64,000 bases of DNA from Acinetobacter kookii (GTDB lineage: Bacteria; Pseudomonadota; Gammaproteobacteria; Pseudomonadales; Moraxellaceae): assembly GCF_900096895.1 (NCBI RefSeq), contig NZ_FMYO01000001.1, positions 124,001-188,000 on the forward strand, read 5' to 3'. Position 1 is the stretch's first letter, and each line of letters starts with the position of its first letter. Below, piece after piece: positions 27,213 to 37,730 of this stretch. The notes beneath the pieces are model-generated. The model did not search any database and was not told the origin of the DNA. It was given only the letters and a program-made list of their open reading frames with translations. The position numbers and the translations under genes were made by a program.

Positions 27213-30200
27213 TTAGAAACGCCAGTTATAGAACACGTCGATCGCACGTTCCAGCGATTGGCTCGCTTCCAGATATAAACGCTTGTTCATTTGATAACGC
27301 AGGGTCAATTTGTTGACCGGTGTAAATACCCCTACACCATAACGGATAAACAGGTCCGGCGTAATATAGCCTGTCACGCTGACCTGAGTATCATCTCCCG
27401 TTCCCTGTGCATCCAGCGCCAGACCGCTCAGACCAAAAGTACGTCCAATCTGGTTGGTGAGAGCACGTGTACCACCTAAGCCCATACTGATTCCGGCAGC
27501 CGCAATGGTATTGTTGACATCGGACCTAAAGCCCGCCTCCTGACTGATACCACTAGCCCCCTCATTAATACGGCCGGTAATAATGGCATTTAAGGCTTCC
27601 TGTTCAGACAATCCGGCATCGTTATAGACCTGAATATTCGGACTGGTTGCAGTACCTGTTACGCGCACCCCAACCAGGCTGCCCTGTACGGTCTTATTGG
27701 CATCGATATCCAAAGTCGGGTTATATAAAGGACCGTTAAAACGTGCAATCGCACGATTCAAATCCAGGCTTTGCCCATACGCTTCAATTTTTACCCGTTG
27801 GCTGACCCCTATTGCACCATTGGCACGCATAGCGGTTTCAAGTCCACGTTGTGACAGATACAAACGCCCTGCCAGTGGAATACGGCTATCAAAGCCCTGG
27901 AAAATCACCTGATTACCTAAGTTAACCATAACATCGGCACGGATATCCCAAGGTCGGGCTGCTCTTAATATGGCCAGCTGATCTTGTCCTTCACGCACGA
28001 TTCGTACATCTGAAGAGACATTGATTACCGGTGCAGAAGCTTCAGGCATCGAGATTAAGGCACGTGGCACATCCACCTTACCGCTTAAGCTTAATTTCTT
28101 CTTAAACGGCAGCACATCTAAAGACAAATCCGGAGTAACCACAGCGGTGATTAACGGCGCCTGACGCATAAGCAGGTTTTCACCTTTTAAATGCAACTGA
28201 ATGCGGGGATCATCTTTCCAGTTTACACTGCCGGTTAATGCGCCTGCACCTTGACCACTGTTAAATGCCCCGTTAATGGTGGCATGATCCTGGCGAATGG
28301 AAGAATAGACCTGAATATTGGTTAAATTCACCGGCAGGGAAATCATGCTGATGGCACCATCTTTCAGGCGCATTTCACCATTAAATAAAGGCTGCGTTAA
28401 GGTGCCGCCAATTTTTCCCGCAAAAGACAGGTTGCCAGCCATTGAACGAACATCTTGAATAAAAGGCTTAAAGACTTTCAGTTGTACCTGATCGAAGGCG
28501 ATCTCACCGCGCATCGGCATACTTTTTGTATAAGGATCTATAATGACATTGGCATAACCGGTACCAATTTCAGGGGTTTTAACATCTAAACGAAGCTGTA
28601 AACCCTCAGCGACACTTTTTGCCACCACTGCAATTTCATTATACTTCAGTGTAGAACCCACATCTTGGGGATCTTCAGCTGCCAGCCCGATCACGCCACT
28701 ACGTGTCACCAGTCGTGCATCAATTTTTGGTTTAGCACCTTTTACCCAGGCGGCTTTGGCATAGCCATTCACCTTACCGGTAATTTCCAGACCTTCCGGC
28801 ATAAAGGCAGCGAAATCGTTTAAATCGACATTTTGGGTAATGAATGAAACATTACCTCTGGTTTTACTGATCCGAATCGGTTGGTCAAAACACAACTGGC
28901 TTTGCTGACTCGACCAGCAATGTGCACCGACAAACAATTCGCTTTTGGCAGAACTATAAATCACAGAAGCATTTTGGCGTTGGACCAAACGTGCACGTAA
29001 AGAATCAAAATCACCGTTCTGGATTTGTCCCAACCAGTCATTCTGTGCATTAAACCCACCGGCCAATTGCACATAGAATTTGGAAATCCGGTTTTGCGCC
29101 TGTATTTTCAGGATATGGGCTTTACGTGTGCCCGCCAGTGAAATTTCACCATGCTGAATCTCACGCGCACCGCTACGTAAGTTATCCATTTTCGCAGTCA
29201 TCAACGTCGGGGTGAGCTCTGAAGTCGGCAATTCACCTTGTATCCGTAACTTTTTAACACTGAATAACTGGTTAAACCCAAAATCATCAACTGCCAGATT
29301 GGCCGTCGCCTGCAAGCGTGGCTGTGATTGCACATTCAAATAGCCATAGGCACGACCACGCAGACCGCTGTAAATTTCATATAAGGCCGGTGCATTGATT
29401 TTCAGTCTTAAGTTCTGTGCATTGCCTGTGGCCTGAACCTGGTTTTTGGCATAGGAAAGATAAAGGTTATTGGCTTCAAACTGTTGTGGCAAAAAGCCTT
29501 TTTGATTTGAATTAATCACCATTGCCAAATTTCCTGTTCCGCGCACAGGTTTATTGTTGATAATACCGGCGATATTCAGTTTCTGGATATTAATACGTTT
29601 TAAGCTGTCCGACCAAACCCCTTCAGTTTTCACATTACCGGACAATTCACCGCGCACAGACGAGATAAAATAATGCGGTTTAAAACGTACCAGGGATGCA
29701 TTGATATTCCAGCCCAAACCATTTTTAAGATGGAGCAGACCACTGGCATAAATTTTCCCGGCAATGCCTGAATGTTTCAGCTCATCGACTTTAACCAGTT
29801 CTGGCGTACCGGAGATTTTGAACTTGAGCATGCCCTCGCTGACAGGAATCTGACTGGCATTGAGTGCACCGTCATAATTGACCGCAAAACTTTTAAATGC
29901 GCCTCCTGCTTTCTGATCATTAAACAGAATCGCGACCGTACTACGACCAGTTAAACGTACCGTTTCGTTATTATTTTGCTGCGCCAGACGCCCGGTTAAA
30001 TTAATTCCGTTCAGATGGATAATCTGCTGATTCGGTTTGGCAAAACCGTTGGCTTTGACCTGCCCATTGAGCAGATTCACCGGTGCAGCCGCTGCAACCG
30101 TTTGCGGATTAAAATCTTTGGCATTGAGAATGGCATTCCATTTCAATTGACGTTTTTTGGTTGGCAAATCTACTTTGGCACTGCCGCTTAAACTGCCTTT

Positions 30201-31727
30201 ACCGGCCACATAACTAAAAGTCGGGATATTTAAATCATTATTTTTGAAATTGAGCTGTGCGGTATACAAGCCTTCAGGCAACCAGCCCTTATCATTTTTG
30301 CTCACCGCAGTGGCGACATGAATATTCTGCCTACCTTCAACCAGCGCCAATTTTGCGTCGCCCGATTTACTGCTTAACCAGCCCACATAAGGCACGGCGC
30401 GATCAATATTTTGCCAGGCCACATTCAGCAGCATCGGATTGGCTTTTTTGCCCTTTTGCTCGTCCTGATCGAGCTTTAAGTTCCAGGTTTCATAGCGGTC
30501 AAAATCAACCAGTGCAGTTAAATGCAGACCTTTTTCCAGACGGCCTTTAGAGGCAATTTTGGCATCCAGGCTAGGCGGCAAGAAATCCTGGATGATTTGC
30601 GGAATCAGTTTGTCTTTGGGATTAATTTTATCGACACGGCCATTCATGTCCCAGGTGACACGGTCTTTCCAGCTCACCACACCTTCAACATTCACCGCCC
30701 CATTCATCAGCTGGCCATTTAAATTGCTAATGTCGAGCTGATGTACCAGGTCGGTATGCATGCTGCCGTTATATTGGCCTTGCGGAATGTTCTTGCCACT
30801 TAAGTCCGTAATCGCGTCGATATTTAAACGCTGAATGTCCCCATTAAATTTAGCCACGCCTTTCTTGGTATACAGTTTTTGTTCCGTCAGCAAAGGCCAA
30901 TGGTAATTTTTAAACTTTAACTCGCCAAACATCGGCACATGTTTGCGTACCGGATGCAGCACCACCCAACCGGTCAATAAATCTGGGGTATTGGTCGCCA
31001 CACCGGCCTGAATCGTATCTAAAGAGCCGGTTGCCACCACCTTGATATCATGAATATTCAGGCTTTTATGCAGTGCAGGTATGTTCAGATCTCCCACGGC
31101 ATCTAAAGGATATTTCCCTTCAAATTTCATGTTTCCGCTGGCATTTTTGACGGAAAGATAGCCCATATCCATCCGGGAATCTTCAAACTTCAATTCGGTA
31201 CCGGACCATAGCGCATTATTCAGGTGGATATCGTGGAACTTTACACTGGAACTAGCAGTTTTAATCAACAGATGATCGACATCTGCCGTATCTAAACGCA
31301 AAACAAAGGGCAAACGGATTTCATTAAATTTAAAGGGTTTATCACTTGGTGGATGTTTGCTGATAATTTGCAGATTGCGCACATCGGCACGATTCAGATG
31401 AATTTCTTTTTTCAGGATGGCACGCCAGCCCAGAGTGACATCTGCGCGGTCGATTTTAACGTCGACAGGTTTGAGCGTGACTAAAATATTTTTTAAGATG
31501 ATGCCACTGAGCAGATTACCGCCTTCATATTCATAATGAATAATCTGCTGACGCTCTAAAACTCGGTCCAGCAAGAATTTGCTGCCTTTATCGGTACTAA
31601 ACATGACGGCGAAAGAAGCAATCAGCAACACAAACACGATAAGCAGCGTAAACAGTACACTCCTTAAAATACGACGCTTTTTCGGTCTAGGTGTTTCCGT
31701 TTCCGGTTGCTGTTCTACTTCAGCCAT
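27213..31727 (-). CDS. tamB: TamB, AsmA-like inner-membrane/periplasmic bridge protein
   Basis: A 1504-aa protein. One N-terminal membrane anchor (about 20-45) is followed by a very long periplasmic beta-rich region of AsmA-like repeats, and then by the C-terminal DUF490 domain, which ends YLEASQSLERAIDVFYNWRF with a terminal Phe. With TamA it forms the translocation and assembly module; recent work also gives TamB a role in phospholipid transport to the outer membrane (family knowledge). The gene is 38 bases downstream of tamA on the same strand, so they form an operon, closed by the terminator at 27163-27182. Confidence 0.95.
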   Translation of the reverse strand: MAEVEQQPETETPRPKKRRILRSVLFTLLIVFVLLIASFAVMFSTDKGSKFLLDRVLERQQIIHYEYEGGNLLSGIILKNILVTLKPVDVKIDRADVTLGWRAILKKEIHLNRADVRNLQIISKHPPSDKPFKFNEIRLPFVLRLDTADVDHLLIKTASSSVKFHDIHLNNALWSGTELKFEDSRMDMGYLSVKNASGNMKFEGKYPLDAVGDLNIPALHKSLNIHDIKVVATGSLDTIQAGVATNTPDLLTGWVVLHPVRKHVPMFGELKFKNYHWPLLTEQKLYTKKGVAKFNGDIQRLNIDAITDLSGKNIPQGQYNGSMHTDLVHQLDISNLNGQLMNGAVNVEGVVSWKDRVTWDMNGRVDKINPKDKLIPQIIQDFLPPSLDAKIASKGRLEKGLHLTALVDFDRYETWNLKLDQDEQKGKKANPMLLNVAWQNIDRAVPYVGWLSSKSGDAKLALVEGRQNIHVATAVSKNDKGWLPEGLYTAQLNFKNNDLNIPTFSYVAGKGSLSGSAKVDLPTKKRQLKWNAILNAKDFNPQTVAAAAPVNLLNGQVKANGFAKPNQQIIHLNGINLTGRLAQQNNNETVRLTGRSTVAILFNDQKAGGAFKSFAVNYDGALNASQIPVSEGMLKFKISGTPELVKVDELKHSGIAGKIYASGLLHLKNGLGWNINASLVRFKPHYFISSVRGELSGNVKTEGVWSDSLKRINIQKLNIAGIINNKPVRGTGNLAMVINSNQKGFLPQQFEANNLYLSYAKNQVQATGNAQNLRLKINAPALYEIYSGLRGRAYGYLNVQSQPRLQATANLAVDDFGFNQLFSVKKLRIQGELPTSELTPTLMTAKMDNLRSGAREIQHGEISLAGTRKAHILKIQAQNRISKFYVQLAGGFNAQNDWLGQIQNGDFDSLRARLVQRQNASVIYSSAKSELFVGAHCWSSQQSQLCFDQPIRISKTRGNVSFITQNVDLNDFAAFMPEGLEITGKVNGYAKAAWVKGAKPKIDARLVTRSGVIGLAAEDPQDVGSTLKYNEIAVVAKSVAEGLQLRLDVKTPEIGTGYANVIIDPYTKSMPMRGEIAFDQVQLKVFKPFIQDVRSMAGNLSFAGKIGGTLTQPLFNGEMRLKDGAISMISLPVNLTNIQVYSSIRQDHATINGAFNSGQGAGALTGSVNWKDDPRIQLHLKGENLLMRQAPLITAVVTPDLSLDVLPFKKKLSLSGKVDVPRALISMPEASAPVINVSSDVRIVREGQDQLAILRAARPWDIRADVMVNLGNQVIFQGFDSRIPLAGRLYLSQRGLETAMRANGAIGVSQRVKIEAYGQSLDLNRAIARFNGPLYNPTLDIDANKTVQGSLVGVRVTGTATSPNIQVYNDAGLSEQEALNAIITGRINEGASGISQEAGFRSDVNNTIAAAGISMGLGGTRALTNQIGRTFGLSGLALDAQGTGDDTQVSVTGYITPDLFIRYGVGVFTPVNKLTLRYQMNKRLYLEASQSLERAIDVFYNWRF

Positions 31728-31765
31728 AATACTCTCTAAAAACTAAAATTTATAAAAACCAGCAT

Positions 31766-34492
31766 TTATAATTGTGAACCAATAAAGAAATGCAGACGTA
31801 TTGGATGATTGTCATCAGAAATACCTGAAGCCACATCTATACGGATAGGGCCAATTGGCGATGCCCAACGCAGCCCCAAGCCCACACTGTAGGCAGTTGG
31901 TGTATTAAAATCTTTATCGTAAGCATTGCCGACATCACTAAAAATGGCTGCACGCCAGCCTTCTTTAAATTGATAGTTATATTCAAGTGATCCAACAGCC
32001 AGGGCCTGACCACCGATTTTAAATCCATTTTCTTCCGGCGATAGACTTTTATAGTCAAAACCACGTACTGTCTGGTCACCCCCGGTAAAATAACGCAGGT
32101 TATAGGGCACCTTGTTAAAATCCTGGGTCAAGATATAACCTAAATCGCCCCGCCCGACAAACTGGTGACTATCATTTTCACCCAATGAATAAATAAAACG
32201 CCAGCCTGCGTTGAGAATGGCCATATCGGCATCAGACAATAATGACTCGCTGCCAAGTTCCACTTTATACGTCTGTTTAAAGCCCTTACCCGGGTTTACG
32301 CGTTTATCACTCGTGGTCAGTGATGCTTCATAACCCAACAATAAAGATTGCTGTTGGTCATTGGCATTTGCAATAAATGCATCCGGAATTTCATTGGCAT
32401 TAATGGTTCCTTGCTGGGAAATCTGGTCCAAACGATAGCGAAGACCAAAAGTATGTTGCCAGCTACCACGCGGTCTTTTAATAATTCTGTCAGCACCTGC
32501 CACAGCAGATTCAATCATCAAGCTATTGCCCTGTGCCACGTCATCACGTTCTTCACGTTCATAACCACCCACGATACTGATATAGTCATTGATGGGATGG
32601 TGATAGGGAATATTATAACGTCCGTCTATAGACTGGCGAATTTGCGAAATTTCCATGTTGGCATCAAAAGAATGCCCACGACGGTTGACTATGGCACGGC
32701 GGTACTGAGCACGCAATCGTGCTCCGGTATCGGAACCATAACCCGCCCCCAGTTCTGCACTATTTAAACGGTCCGCATTCAAGGTCACGATTACCGGAAT
32801 CTTTTTCTCTTCACGTGCCTGAACTTTTAAACGTTCTTCTTCAGATTGTTTGGTTTCCTGCTCTGCACGCATTTGACGCAGATTCTCGTCACCTTCAGTT
32901 TCATCTCTACCCGCAAACTGGGTTTCATCGGCTACAGATTGGGTCACTTCTCTGGCAGAAGCGACCTGTTTTTTATCCTGAACCGCAGCTTCACTTTCAG
33001 ATATTTTCTGCTGATCGACCAGAGCCTGAATATCGGGTGGCAGTTCCAGCGGTTTTTCAACTGGGTCTGGGCGTATTGCATCCACCAACGTGTAATTAAA
33101 ATAACGTGAGTTGGTGAGGTTATTGGCTAAGCCATTGACACGCCAAAAGGTGTAATCGGCACCATCTTCCCAAGAAACCATGCTTTGCAGAACATCCATG
33201 TCAATCGGAAATGGCTGTGACGGATCGCTCATGCGGAATTCGACCGGGCCTAACTTGTAGCGGTCTCCCGTTTCATAGCGCAGGTTTACATCGGCCGTAT
33301 TTTGCGGCTGGGCTACTTTGACATCATGCAGGCGCCAATAGCTGTCAAAATAACCGTTATTGGTGGCGGCATCGCTAATGCGGGTTTTGGTTTCTTCATA
33401 TAAACCATGATTGAAAATATCGCCTACATCCTGTTCAGGTAAAAGCCGGATTACCTGGAACTGGGGCTGATTTTGTCCTGCACCGCTAAATTCAATATTC
33501 TGTGCTTTAATTTGTACCGGTGCATTTGCCGTAACTCTGACCCGGACACGACTCTCACTGAGTTTCTCGAATTTAAATTCGGCATTATAAAAGCCGACTG
33601 CTTGTGCAGCCTGATTCGACAGCGTTCTCAGCTGCGGCAATGCCGAAGGAAAATCACTGAAGGATTCCCGGGTAAAGCTGGAAAGTTTGGCCCTGATATT
33701 TTCTTTCAGATTTTCCATAGCCTGCGCATAAGCCTTGGCGGACACATCGCTACTATTGGGTGTAGGGACAATAATCACATCGGCACTGATACGATCCAGT
33801 TTGGCGGTGTTGAGTTGTCGCGGCGGACGTATTTTATACAACCAGCGTTTAAAGAAATTCGGTTCTTCAATTTCATCAGTGGGTGCCAGTTCAGGCAAGG
33901 TTTTACCGGCTGCATTGGCTTCAACCACAATCTGGCTATCGGCCTGAATATTCGACATCAGCTGATCAATATTCACTGGTGCCTGATTAATTTCAACCAG
34001 TTCCTGTTGCGTGGCATCTGAAACCACCGCTTCGGTGCCCTGACCTGCACGGTATTGCTGAGCTTCCTGTTTCGCCTCTTCAGCCACCCGAAAAATTTCA
34101 TTTGCCATTTCTGCACTGACAGGAGTAATCGGCAGCTCTTCCAGATCCTCAAATTCAATCGGCTTGAATTCTTCCAGCGGCTGTGTTTCCTGCTCTTGCT
34201 GCTCCAGCATTTGCAGGCTGTCAGGTTCAGGCGGGTTTTGTTGAAGGTTTTCCAGTTTTTTCAGTTCTGCACTGCTGCTCATACCCTGCTGAACAGCTTC
34301 ATTCTTGAGCTGTTGCTGAAATTCTGCTTCAGTGAGAGGAGGATTTGGCTGATTGACTTGTGCAAAACTGTGCTGAGCCAGTAACATGATTACCAGACTG
34401 AGTCCGAATCGTTTATGCTCATTGTTCCACTGTAAAATGGAATTGACACTTAAAGTAAGTGCCGACTTTTTAAAATTCAGTTTTGAAAGCAT
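31766..34492 (-). CDS. tamA: TamA, outer-membrane BamA-family (Omp85) protein
   Basis: About 908 aa, far longer than E. coli TamA (577 aa, recalled). Two additions explain it: a Gln/Glu/Pro-rich stretch after the signal peptide (about residues 50-220) and a charged insert before the barrel (about 480-570, rich in Glu, Gln and Lys). POTRA-like repeats lie between them. The C-terminal barrel (from about 575: PVIVTLNADRLNSAELGAGY) has the Omp85 motif VRGFDY and ends in a strand with SDDNHPIRLHFFIGSQL. I prefer the ATG at 34492; one at 34510 lacks a binding site. It starts the tamA-tamB operon. Confidence 0.93.
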   Translation of the reverse strand: MLSKLNFKKSALTLSVNSILQWNNEHKRFGLSLVIMLLAQHSFAQVNQPNPPLTEAEFQQQLKNEAVQQGMSSSAELKKLENLQQNPPEPDSLQMLEQQEQETQPLEEFKPIEFEDLEELPITPVSAEMANEIFRVAEEAKQEAQQYRAGQGTEAVVSDATQQELVEINQAPVNIDQLMSNIQADSQIVVEANAAGKTLPELAPTDEIEEPNFFKRWLYKIRPPRQLNTAKLDRISADVIIVPTPNSSDVSAKAYAQAMENLKENIRAKLSSFTRESFSDFPSALPQLRTLSNQAAQAVGFYNAEFKFEKLSESRVRVRVTANAPVQIKAQNIEFSGAGQNQPQFQVIRLLPEQDVGDIFNHGLYEETKTRISDAATNNGYFDSYWRLHDVKVAQPQNTADVNLRYETGDRYKLGPVEFRMSDPSQPFPIDMDVLQSMVSWEDGADYTFWRVNGLANNLTNSRYFNYTLVDAIRPDPVEKPLELPPDIQALVDQQKISESEAAVQDKKQVASAREVTQSVADETQFAGRDETEGDENLRQMRAEQETKQSEEERLKVQAREEKKIPVIVTLNADRLNSAELGAGYGSDTGARLRAQYRRAIVNRRGHSFDANMEISQIRQSIDGRYNIPYHHPINDYISIVGGYEREERDDVAQGNSLMIESAVAGADRIIKRPRGSWQHTFGLRYRLDQISQQGTINANEIPDAFIANANDQQQSLLLGYEASLTTSDKRVNPGKGFKQTYKVELGSESLLSDADMAILNAGWRFIYSLGENDSHQFVGRGDLGYILTQDFNKVPYNLRYFTGGDQTVRGFDYKSLSPEENGFKIGGQALAVGSLEYNYQFKEGWRAAIFSDVGNAYDKDFNTPTAYSVGLGLRWASPIGPIRIDVASGISDDNHPIRLHFFIGSQL

Positions 34493-34669
34493 AAAAAACT
34501 CTAAACTCATATAATATTTGTAATGGAAACGTCCGATGAAAGCTTGCTAACAAACTCAAATCTATTGGAATTTTCCCAAAAGTATAGGTTGAAAACATCA
34601 TACATGATTTTTATTGTGTTTTACCAAATGCTCACATTTCTTAATAAAACTTAATGAAGCCCAGAAACC

Positions 34670-35992
34670 ATGGAAAAAAATGAACATCTCTTAGGCACAC
34701 GTCGATTTTTACCGATGTTTGTTACTCAATTTTTCGGGGCCTTGAATGACAACGTCTATAAACAAGCCTTGTTACTGGTCATTACCTATGGTTGGATCAA
34801 TCAGCAAGCGGCCAGTGTCAGTACACTGAATAACCTTGCGGCCTTGTTGTTTATTTTACCCTATTTCATTTTCTCTGCGACAGCGGGACAGATTGCCGAT
34901 AAATACGAACGCTCACAACTGGTACGGGGCATCAAGATTCTCGAAATCGTGATTATGCTGATTGGCTCTGCGGGCTTTCTACTGGGACATTTGTGGCTGT
35001 TATTGGTGGCTTTATTTTTAATGGGCACTCACTCGACCTTCTTCGGGCCAATCAAATATGCCATTTTGCCTGAGATTTTAAAGCCCAATGAACTGATGTC
35101 GGGCAATGCCTTATTTCAGTCGGGAACCTCGATTGCCATTTTGGTCGGGATGATTTTAGGCGGTGCAGTCATTTCCGCATCTGACGGTAATCTGATCTGG
35201 ATTAGCCTCACCATCGTAACCATTGCCATTTTAGGTTATCTCTCCAGCCGTTTTGTATTAAAGCAAAAAGTGACTGCACCCGATGTTCAGATTGACTGGA
35301 ACTTTTTTAGAACCAGTTTTCAGACGCTGGGCTATGCCAAAAGTTTACCGGTGGTGTTTCTGATTTTATTGGGCAATTCCTGGTACTGGTTTTATGGCGC
35401 GACCTATCTCACCCAGATTCCGCAGCTGACCCAACAAAACCTGCATGCCTCTGAAAATGTGGTGAGTTTACTACTGACCTTCTTTTCTGTAGGAATTGGC
35501 GTGGGTTCGTTATTGTGCCGCAGAATTGGCGGTACGGAAATCAATTTGAAGATGGTTCCCATTGGGGCAGTTGGCCTGACTGTGTTTGCTTTTTATCTGG
35601 CAGCAAGTTTGGCTTTTGTTCCTGAACGTACAGGCGAGATGCTCGGCTTAAAAGATGTCTTTACCCAAGGCTGGAGTTATTATCATGTCATGCTTGCTGT
35701 GACATTGCTCGGCATCAGTGGCGGTTTTTATATCGTACCGCTTTATGCCATGATGCAGGCCTTTTCGCCACAATCACACCGTGCCCGGGTGGTTGCTGCA
35801 AACAACATTCTCAATGCCGTATTCATGGTATCCTCTGCAATATTCTCCATTATCATCTTAAGTATATTTAAGATTGATATTAAAATACTTTTTAGTATCA
35901 CAGCGATTCTAAGCGCCATTTTCACTACATGGCTCCTGTTCAAGCTCAAGCCCATGCTTGCTGCACAGCAACAAGATGCTTTAGAGGATTAA
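34670..35992 (+). CDS. MFS transporter, LplT-like
   Basis: A 440-aa protein with 12 predicted membrane segments. The N-terminal signature FVTQFFGALNDNVYKQALL and GQIADKYERSQLVRGIK belong to the LplT / Aas-N family, which flips lysophospholipids (or acts beside acyltransferases) at the inner membrane; transport of that substrate is inferred. The gene is divergent from tamA with a 177-base gap and is followed after 4 bases by coq7, so the two genes probably share a transcript. Confidence 0.8.
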   Translation: MEKNEHLLGTRRFLPMFVTQFFGALNDNVYKQALLLVITYGWINQQAASVSTLNNLAALLFILPYFIFSATAGQIADKYERSQLVRGIKILEIVIMLIGSAGFLLGHLWLLLVALFLMGTHSTFFGPIKYAILPEILKPNELMSGNALFQSGTSIAILVGMILGGAVISASDGNLIWISLTIVTIAILGYLSSRFVLKQKVTAPDVQIDWNFFRTSFQTLGYAKSLPVVFLILLGNSWYWFYGATYLTQIPQLTQQNLHASENVVSLLLTFFSVGIGVGSLLCRRIGGTEINLKMVPIGAVGLTVFAFYLAASLAFVPERTGEMLGLKDVFTQGWSYYHVMLAVTLLGISGGFYIVPLYAMMQAFSPQSHRARVVAANNILNAVFMVSSAIFSIIILSIFKIDIKILFSITAILSAIFTTWLLFKLKPMLAAQQQDALED

Positions 35993-35996
35993 TTTT

Positions 35997-36632
35997 ATGC
36001 GCCAATATACCGGTATCGACAAATTTATTCATTCGTTTGACCAGGCGCTACGCAGTCTGGTTCCCGGAACAACCTCTGCACATCGTGAAAATCCAGGCCA
36101 TGATGCAGAAACCAAATTAGGCGTTAGCGAAGCACGCCATGTCGCAGGTTTAATGCGAGTCAATCATAGTGGTGAGGTGTGTGCCCAGGCGCTTTATCAT
36201 GGTCAGGCACTCACCGCCAAACTTCCCAATGTACGCCGTGAAATGGAACAGGCTGCAATTGAAGAACAGGATCATCTGGCCTGGTGTGAAGACCGTTTAA
36301 AAGAACTGGACAGCCATACCAGTTTGCTCAATCCGGTTTGGTATGGCCTGTCTTTTGGCATGGGTGCAATTGCCGGTATTGCCGGTGACAAATACAGCCT
36401 GGGTTTTGTGGCAGAAACCGAACGTCAGGTCAGCTTGCATTTACAGCATCACATCAGCCAGTTGCCTGAACAGGATGAACGTTCACGTAAAATACTGGTG
36501 CAAATGAATGAAGATGAACTGCACCACAGAGATACGGCATTGAATGCTGGCGGTGTAGATTTGCCAGTACCGGTCCGGATTACCATGACAGCCATTTCCA
36601 AACTGATGACCAAGACCAGTTATTATATTTAA
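35997..36632 (+). CDS. coq7: Coq7, 3-demethoxyubiquinol 3-hydroxylase
   Basis: A 211-aa di-iron protein of ubiquinone synthesis that adds the C6 hydroxyl to the ring. Four-helix iron ligands are visible: NHSGEVCAQALYHGQ, EEQDHLAWCEDRL (ExxH), VAETERQVSLH, and DELHHRDTALNAG (ExxH). Length is normal for the proteobacterial form. It lies 4 bases after the MFS gene. GAGGATTAATTTT precedes the ATG. A terminator follows. Confidence 0.95.
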   Translation: MRQYTGIDKFIHSFDQALRSLVPGTTSAHRENPGHDAETKLGVSEARHVAGLMRVNHSGEVCAQALYHGQALTAKLPNVRREMEQAAIEEQDHLAWCEDRLKELDSHTSLLNPVWYGLSFGMGAIAGIAGDKYSLGFVAETERQVSLHLQHHISQLPEQDERSRKILVQMNEDELHHRDTALNAGGVDLPVPVRITMTAISKLMTKTSYYI

Positions 36633-36650
36633 TCTGTTTTGGCATGATTG

Positions 36651-36676
36651 AGCTCACTTGAATGTGGGCTTTTTTA
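36651..36676 (+). terminator. coq7 terminator
   Basis: AGCTCAC / GTGGGCT stem (one G-T pair), 6-base loop, six T. It ends just before the convergent DedA gene. Confidence 0.6.
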
Positions 36677-36679
36677 TGC

Positions 36680-37255
36680 CTATTTAATTGAATGTTTATG
36701 CTGAATGAGCAACGTATAAATCATCCGCGCCAGTAAAATACAGCCCACCACAGCCAGCACAATATAAATATCATGATGATAAGGCAGTATTTTTGCCCAA
36801 AATGCATGTAACCAGTGACTGATCTGCAAACCTACACTCACAACAACAAAAGCCCAGATAAAACAGGCCAGCAGGTTAATCAGGATATATTTCCCTAGCG
36901 GATAAGCTTTAATTCCAATAGAAATGGGTAAAATGGTTCCAAGTCCCCATGCAAATCGCATCAATAAAATAGTCAGCACCGGATAATTGTCGATGACACT
37001 ACTGGCCTGAGCAAATTTTTGCCCCAGTTGCGGCTTGCTTTGTATGATTTTCTGGCCATAACGTGCGCCAATCTGATAGTAAAATTGATCGCCAACAAAA
37101 CTACCCGCCATCGCGACCATTATAAGCAGCCAAAAATGGATAATATGCTGATGCACCGCATAGGCACCGAGTATCAGGACGGTTTCACCTTCAAATAGGG
37201 TGCCAATAAAAATGGCAAAATAACCATAATGTTGTAACAGATCAGCCCAGTTCAT
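36680..37255 (-). CDS. DedA-family membrane protein
   Basis: A 191-aa protein with the DedA signature: FEGETVLILGAYAVHQ near the start, then GDQFYYQIGARYGQ, and the basic/Gly motif RFAWGLGTILPISIG. Family members have four to five membrane segments and act as flippases for undecaprenyl phosphate or phosphatidylethanolamine, and support proton-force balance (family knowledge). The exact substrate cannot be assigned. Confidence 0.88.
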   Translation of the reverse strand: MNWADLLQHYGYFAIFIGTLFEGETVLILGAYAVHQHIIHFWLLIMVAMAGSFVGDQFYYQIGARYGQKIIQSKPQLGQKFAQASSVIDNYPVLTILLMRFAWGLGTILPISIGIKAYPLGKYILINLLACFIWAFVVVSVGLQISHWLHAFWAKILPYHHDIYIVLAVVGCILLARMIYTLLIQHKHSIK

Positions 37256-37521
37256 TTTTTTAATGTGCCTGATGACAATTTTACTATCATCGCCAGATCA
37301 CTCTTCATTGCAAAGATCAGTCTGGTTGCTTTATGAGGCATTTATATTTCATCAGTAAAATAAAGTGATTGCTTGGTTGACCTCATCAAGATGTGTTGCT
37401 TTTAGCTTCGTCATGGGCATGGCATTACTTATAGATCTTATTATCTTTAATAAACTGTTTTAAAAACGCTTTTTCACCCAAAAAAAATGAATCTAAAAAT
37501 ATCAGAAATAAACCTGTTTTC

Positions 37522-37541
37522 TTGTAAGTTTTAACTTACAA
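37522..37541. promoter_or_regulatory. 20-base perfect palindrome
   Basis: TTGTAAGTT, TT, AACTTACAA in the 475-base gap between dedA and ppnP. An outer pair, CCTGTTT (37513) and AAACAGG (37567), extends the symmetry. It could be an operator for either divergent gene or part of a small repeat element. The rest of the gap holds no gene. Confidence 0.4.
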
Positions 37542-37730
37542 CACGTGTCTAAAATCTAAGTGGGATAAACAGGCTTTTATAGCACCATTTAATGCTTATA
37601 TTTTTGTAAAATTTATACAATACGATGACCAAAACATATAAAAAAATTCATCCGTATACTTTATAAAAATAAATACAAGCTGCACAAATAACAAAAAAAC
37701 CAACAACAAAAATAATTTAAGGAGCAAGGT

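Noticed and set aside
33473..34021. 182-codon frame on the plus strand
   Set aside because: Antisense to tamA; no start signal and no domain.
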